Source: Opitutales bacterium UBA2995
Lineage (GTDB): Bacteria; Verrucomicrobiota; Verrucomicrobiia; Opitutales; UBA2995
Reading direction: 5' to 3'
DNA length: 10,121 nucleotides
Assembly: GCA_002346535.1 (NCBI GenBank)
Contig: DDZZ01000065.1
Coordinates: 1 to 10,121 of the forward strand
Position numbers and translations under genes: made by a program. Below the pieces are notes generated by a model that worked only from the letters and a program-made list of their open reading frames with translations, was not told where the DNA came from and ran no database searches. Of this stretch, positions 6,810 through 10,121 are shown one piece after another (the first letter of the stretch is position 1; every line of letters begins with the position of its first letter).

Positions 6810-6906
6810 ACAGGGCAGCAAAAGTCTTCGTTATGCGAGCTTCGCTTTTCACGAGACCACGTAGTATCACCGAGCTTGCAGTCCTGCCCTGTGACCAGGA
6901 CTGCAA
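6810..6906. other. Structured non-coding element A: mutually exclusive inverted repeats
   Basis: ACAGGGCAG (6810-6818) is perfectly complementary to CTGCCCTGT (6884-6892). TTGCAGTCCTG (6876-6886) is perfectly complementary to CAGGACTGCAA (6896-6906) with a 9-nt loop. The two stems share 6884-6886, and the right arm of the first occupies the loop of the second, so both cannot fully form together. A small triloop hairpin GCGA-GCT-TCGC (6835-6845) lies inside the first. The palindrome TCGATTAATCGA (6908-6919) follows at once. No convincing protein is encoded. It belongs to the 310-bp hemB-cysS gap (6711-7020); the AT-richer 6711-6800 part shows nothing I can name beyond presumed promoters. Confidence 0.5.
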
Positions 6907-6922
6907 TTCGATTAATCGATTG

Positions 6923-7013
6923 TGAGCAGCCGCACCCTGCGGCAACCGCCTACACTCGACTAAGGCGAGCCACGGAGACTGCAGGGAATGGCACCTGATT
7001 GAAAAGCTGCTCA
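6923..7013 (+). other. Structured element B: long-range stem ending just before cysS
   Basis: TGAGCAGC (6923-6930) pairs perfectly with GCTGCTCA (7006-7013), closing a domain of about 75 nt whose end is seven bases before the cysS ATG. Inside are GCCGCA-CCC-TGCGGC (6929-6943, sharing two bases with the closing stem), CGCCT/AGGCG (6947-6951 with 6963-6967), and a possible pairing of CCCTGC (6935-6940) with GCAGGG (6981-6986). If transcribed with cysS this would be a structured 5' leader. No known riboswitch or T-box core was recognised. It could also be a palindromic intergenic repeat. Confidence 0.45.
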
Positions 7014-7020
7014 TCCCGGA

Positions 7021-8463
7021 ATGGCCTCTCCACTCAAGTTATACGATACCATGACCCGAAGCGTCCTGCCGGTAAAGGCAGTGGATGGAAAACAGTTTCG
7101 GTTTTACTGCTGCGGTCCGACGGTCTATGGTCCAGCCCACATCGGTAACTTTCGCGCATTTTTGGTCCAAGATGTCTTGCGCCGCACGTTGCAAATATCC
7201 GGCTTGAATCCCTATCACGTGCGCAACATAACCGACGTGGACGACAAAACAATTCGCACCGCACAAGAAGAGGGGAAGAGCCTCAAGGAATTCACCCAAT
7301 ACTGGATAGACAAATTTCACGCAGATTCGGAGGCCCTCAACATCCTTCCTCCTCACCAAGAACCAAAAGCCACTGATCACATTTCGCAACAGATCGACTT
7401 GGTGCAAAAACTGATTAAACAAGATCTCGCTTACTCATCGTCGGACGGATCCGTTTATTTTAAAGTATCCGCCTACGAACCCTATGGCAAACTCAGCCGA
7501 CTCAAGGATCGAGAAACCGAAACCCAATTCTTAACCAGTGCTGGCGAACACAACGATGCGGATGAATACGACCGCGAATCGGTGGCTGATTTTGCCTTAT
7601 GGAAATCGCGCAAACCTGAGGACGGGGAAAACTTCTGGGCCAGCCCCTGGGGCGAAGGGCGTCCCGGCTGGCACTTGGAATGCTCGGCAATGAGCCAGGC
7701 TTATCTGGGCGAAAATTTCGATCTGCATGCCGGTGGTATCGACCTCTGTTTTCCTCACCACGAAAACGAAATAGCACAAAGTGAAGGCGCCACCGGAAAG
7801 CCATTTGCACGCCACTGGTTTCACAACGCACACCTCCAAGTTGAAGGAGAGAAAATGGCTAAAAGCCTGGGCAATATGTACACATTGGAGGACTTGGAAA
7901 AGAAAGGCTTCTCGCCCACGGAGATTCGCTACACTTTGATTTCCGGTCACTACCGCCAACCCTTAAACTTTACAATTGCATCCCTGGGGGCCGCCCGAAG
8001 CGCGATTAAGAAAATCGAGAAATTACTTCGCGGGAACCTTGAGAAAATCGGAATGACCGAAAAAGCCTTCACGCAGATTAATGTAACCCATCTATCAGGG
8101 AATTGGGGACATTTCACCCGGGCCTGGGACGGGCTCTGCAACGAGCTCAACGTATCCCAGACCACAGGTGGTATTTTTGCTGGTTTTGTATCTTTGGAAA
8201 AAGAAAACCTGGATTCTGATTCAATTAAGAACGAATTGAGCGCTTTAGCCGGGATTCTATATGCTCTGGGGATCCAACTTTTTAAAGCTGGAGAATCAGA
8301 ACCCGTTGAAATTCCGGAATCGATATCAGCGATTGCGGAAGAACGCTGGCAGGCCAAGCAAGCTCGCGATTGGGAAAAGGCTGACGGATTACGAAGGGAA
8401 CTTTCGGAACAAGGCTGGCAAATCCTCGACCGAAAGGATGGGTTTGATTTAAAGTCGCTTTAA
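7021..8463 (+). CDS. cysS: Cysteinyl-tRNA synthetase
   Basis: This class I synthetase charges tRNA-Cys with cysteine in the cytoplasm. The 480-aa product has FYCCGPTVYGPAHIGN (28-43), which contains the zinc-ligand cysteine C31 and the HIGH-type motif as HIGN (40-43). Further zinc ligands are C221 (HLECSA), H246 and E250 (FPHHENE); all keep the spacing of the E. coli ligands with a constant offset. The KMSKS loop reads KMAKS (278-282). NITDVDDK (69-76) and the ADEYDRESVADFALWK segment (about 181-198) are typical. The helical anticodon-recognition end finishes with a small domain (RWQAKQARDWEKADGLR onwards). Length is normal. The start at 7021 gives the usual short N-terminus; only a weak CGGA precedes the ATG. 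It follows the structured leader region and is divergent from hemB. Confidence 0.97.
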   Translation: MASPLKLYDTMTRSVLPVKAVDGKQFRFYCCGPTVYGPAHIGNFRAFLVQDVLRRTLQISGLNPYHVRNITDVDDKTIRTAQEEGKSLKEFTQYWIDKFHADSEALNILPPHQEPKATDHISQQIDLVQKLIKQDLAYSSSDGSVYFKVSAYEPYGKLSRLKDRETETQFLTSAGEHNDADEYDRESVADFALWKSRKPEDGENFWASPWGEGRPGWHLECSAMSQAYLGENFDLHAGGIDLCFPHHENEIAQSEGATGKPFARHWFHNAHLQVEGEKMAKSLGNMYTLEDLEKKGFSPTEIRYTLISGHYRQPLNFTIASLGAARSAIKKIEKLLRGNLEKIGMTEKAFTQINVTHLSGNWGHFTRAWDGLCNELNVSQTTGGIFAGFVSLEKENLDSDSIKNELSALAGILYALGIQLFKAGESEPVEIPESISAIAEERWQAKQARDWEKADGLRRELSEQGWQILDRKDGFDLKSL

Positions 8464-8517
8464 ATTACTCGATTCCAAATTCATACCCTAAAAAACTGTT
8501 GAAATCACTCGTTTTGG

Positions 8518-9190
8518 ATCCCCAAGAAATTTCCCATCATCGCCATATCGCTAATTAATGCATTTAGCGCGTCTATAACCTTTGGTGAAGTATTTTCAAC
8601 CCTTCCCGATAATATCGATCCGGGTAGGCATTACCTCTTTTACTTGCATGAACAAATTGTAGAAGGCTCTGACGGATCTCCAATAAGTCCGGCACGCAAG
8701 ACGTACCAATACCAACAGATTGTTGAGACCTTGGAAAAACAAGGCTTATGAGTTATCACCGAGATTTGGAGAAAGCACACCAATGTGGGAAACTACGCCC
8801 AAATTATTTCATTCTACGTAGATCAATTGAAACAAGAAGAAGTTCCGTCCTCCAATATCACACTGGTTAGAGCAAGCAAGGGTGGGATGATCGCGGCCTA
8901 CGTTTCCAACAAACAACAGGATCCGGATATCAACTATGTTATCCTTGCAGGGTATTTTGATCGCCTGAAACAGGACCCGAAAATGCTGGTTTCCGGTCGG
9001 ATGCTGCACATCCATGACAAGAGGGATACCAATGGCATTAAAGCCCAGGTATTTCATTAGCAAATCGAATAAAATCCTGACCGCATACAAGATCATAACT
9101 ACGGACAACGATTGGGATCATGGATTGCTTTTCGAACCAAGGAAAGCATGGATCGAACAGGTGGTAAAGTGGAGCGGAATCAACGATTGA
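8518..9190 (+). pseudogene. Decayed exported alpha/beta-hydrolase gene
   Basis: One frame stays open from 8503 to 9057 apart from a TGA at 8749-8751, and reads like a small alpha/beta-hydrolase. It has a signal-peptide-like start (IPKKFPIIAISLINAFSAS), a strand-loop YLFYLHE near 8632-8652 where YLHG would be usual, the nucleophile elbow RASKGGM near 8871-8890, and HIHDKRD (about 9007-9027) supplying the acid. After a TAG at 9058 the homology-like sequence resumes one base out of frame: DNDWDHGLLFEPRKAW, with the catalytic-type histidine at 9119-9121, then KWSGIND and TGA at 9188-9190. The expected ATG before PKKF is ATC at 8518. Lost start, internal stop and frameshift together indicate a pseudogene of about 224 codons, unless sequencing errors are involved. 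Family call is from motif order; substrate unknown. Confidence 0.75.
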
Positions 9191-9243
9191 CGATTGCTCC
9201 CTTGACATTTGAGTGGACCGGCATTTCCACAGGTTACTTATTT

Positions 9244-10121
9244 ATGAAAAAAATGTCTCCACTCCAAGAACTCCGTCATTCGTCGGCCCACATACTCGCG
9301 ACGGCGGTTCTGCGCTTATTTCCGGACACTAAACTGGACATTGGCCCGCCTACCGATGCCGGTTTTTATTATGACTTCGACCTCGATCACAAAATTACCA
9401 CCGAGGATCTGGAAGCCATCGAGGCGGAGATGAAAAAGGTTATTAAAGAGAATCAGCGCTTTGAGCAATTTGAAACCACCCGGAATGAGGCAATCGATCT
9501 GATCAAAGAAATGGGGCAGGTGAAGTACAAGCTAGGTCGCCTGGACGATATTCCCGAAGGAGATACCATCAGTTTTTACCGCAATGGTGAGTTTGTTGAT
9601 TTATGTGCCGGCACTCATGTCAATTATTCCAAAAAGATAAAGGCCTTTAAGCTTTTGAACGTTGCTGGGGCCTACCATCGGGGGGACGAAAAAAACAAAC
9701 AGCTGCAAAGGATTTACGGCACGGCTTTTCCAACCAAAGACGAACTGCAGCAATACCTCGATCAGCTGGAGGAAGCCCGAAAGCGCGACCACCGGAAAAT
9801 CGGAAAAGATATGCACCTCTTCCACATCGATAACGATGTGGGACAAGGACTCATTCTCTGGACTGCAAAAGGATCAATTATCCGCAATGAGTTGCAGGAT
9901 TTTATATCTGAAGAGCTCGGAAAACAAGGGTACGATCAGGTATACACTCCCCACATTGGCAAGCTGGATCTCTACAAGACCTCCGGCCATTTCCCCTACT
10001 ACCAGGACTCCCAATTTCCGCCGGTAATTGATCGCCAATCCCTGGCCGATCTGGTGGAGGGGGATAAATCCTGCTCGGACCTGGCAAACCTTCTTGAGGA
10101 GGGAAACATCGAAGGTTATCT
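9244..10121 (+). CDS. thrS: Threonyl-tRNA synthetase, N-terminal part, TGS-less (cut by window edge)
   Basis: This class II synthetase charges tRNA-Thr. 292 codons are visible. The protein begins directly in the editing domain: LRHSSAH supplies H12 and H16, and DLCAGTH supplies C121 and H125, the four residues of the Ser-tRNA(Thr) editing site. Their spacing equals E. coli H73/H77/C182/H186 minus 61, so exactly the TGS domain is missing. It continues with GAYHRGDEKNKQLQRIYGTAF, the EEARKRDHRKIG linker (conserved in ThrRS), motif 1 around residues 205-235, and KTSGHFPYY (245-253). After QFPP (257-260) there are about 26 extra residues before the point where KPMNC should follow. An in-frame TAA at 9070 and no TGS-like sequence upstream support the start at 9244 (alternative ATG at 9253). 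A weak AGG lies 10 bases before the ATG. Confidence 0.95.
   Translation, partial: MKKMSPLQELRHSSAHILATAVLRLFPDTKLDIGPPTDAGFYYDFDLDHKITTEDLEAIEAEMKKVIKENQRFEQFETTRNEAIDLIKEMGQVKYKLGRLDDIPEGDTISFYRNGEFVDLCAGTHVNYSKKIKAFKLLNVAGAYHRGDEKNKQLQRIYGTAFPTKDELQQYLDQLEEARKRDHRKIGKDMHLFHIDNDVGQGLILWTAKGSIIRNELQDFISEELGKQGYDQVYTPHIGKLDLYKTSGHFPYYQDSQFPPVIDRQSLADLVEGDKSCSDLANLLEEGNIEGY

Noticed and set aside
6981..6996. T-box-like core (AGGGAATGGCACC) upstream of cysS
   Set aside because: The match to the T-box consensus needs two extra bases, the UGGN position would not fit a tRNA-Cys discriminator, and no terminator/antiterminator or specifier loop was found.
6783..6998. A 71-codon plus-strand frame and a 68-codon minus-strand frame in the hemB-cysS gap
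   Set aside because: Both are explained by the inverted-repeat-rich GC island; compositions are unlike the neighbouring proteins and no start signals are present.
6810..7013. SRP RNA, tmRNA, RNase P RNA or 6S RNA in the structured gap
   Set aside because: None of the conserved sequence blocks of these RNAs that I know were found on either strand.
8749..8751. In-frame TGA as selenocysteine or a recoded codon
   Set aside because: The position is not a catalytic site in alpha/beta-hydrolases, other genes here end normally at TGA, and a downstream frameshift also breaks the gene, so decay is simpler.
9202..9230. TTGACA at 9202-9207 as the -35 of a thrS promoter
   Set aside because: No acceptable -10 hexamer lies 16-18 bp downstream, so the single hexamer is weak evidence.

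Overview
The window reads as ordinary chromosome from a Gram-negative, probably heterotrophic bacterium of mid GC content. My best guess is a marine Verrucomicrobiota member (Opitutae/Puniceicoccales-like). This rests on the pairing of duplicated xylose-isomerase-like TIM-barrel proteins with a DhaK-type kinase, the style of the threonyl-tRNA synthetase, and the near absence of Shine-Dalgarno sequences before the genes. It is an inference from memory, not a database result.

Left part (1-2567, all minus strand): a three-gene sugar-catabolism operon, read from right to left. A 346-aa TIM-barrel sugar isomerase/epimerase comes first, then a 272-aa one, then the N-terminal half of a DhaK-type dihydroxyacetone (ketose) kinase that runs off the left edge. 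Upstream of the first gene is a good candidate promoter: a perfect TATAAT with two nested dyads at the -35 and spacer positions. That arrangement suggests a repressed or activated, substrate-inducible operon.

Middle part (2740-6710): housekeeping genes in alternating orientation. They are dapF (+; lysine/peptidoglycan precursor), pyrD (-; class 2 quinone-linked dihydroorotate dehydrogenase), an unrecognised 247-aa acidic protein (+) with a Glu-rich tail, and hemB (-; aspartate-type porphobilinogen synthase). The divergent gap between pyrD and the acidic-protein gene holds a possible 22-codon leader ORF running into a hairpin. The convergent gap between the acidic-protein gene and hemB holds a symmetrical array of TCAGT/ACTGA heptads that can fold into a nested hairpin.

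Right part (6711-10121): a 310-bp non-coding divergent region, then cysS (+), a decayed exported alpha/beta-hydrolase gene (pseudogene), and the 5' part of thrS (+). The non-coding region contains 9-bp and 11-bp inverted repeats that exclude each other, followed by an 8-bp long-range stem that closes seven bases before the cysS start. It is the strongest unexplained structure in the window. The ThrRS lacks the N-terminal TGS domain, keeps its editing-site residues, and carries an insertion of about 26 residues just before the expected KPMNC motif.

No tRNA, rRNA, CRISPR array or intact mobile element was seen.
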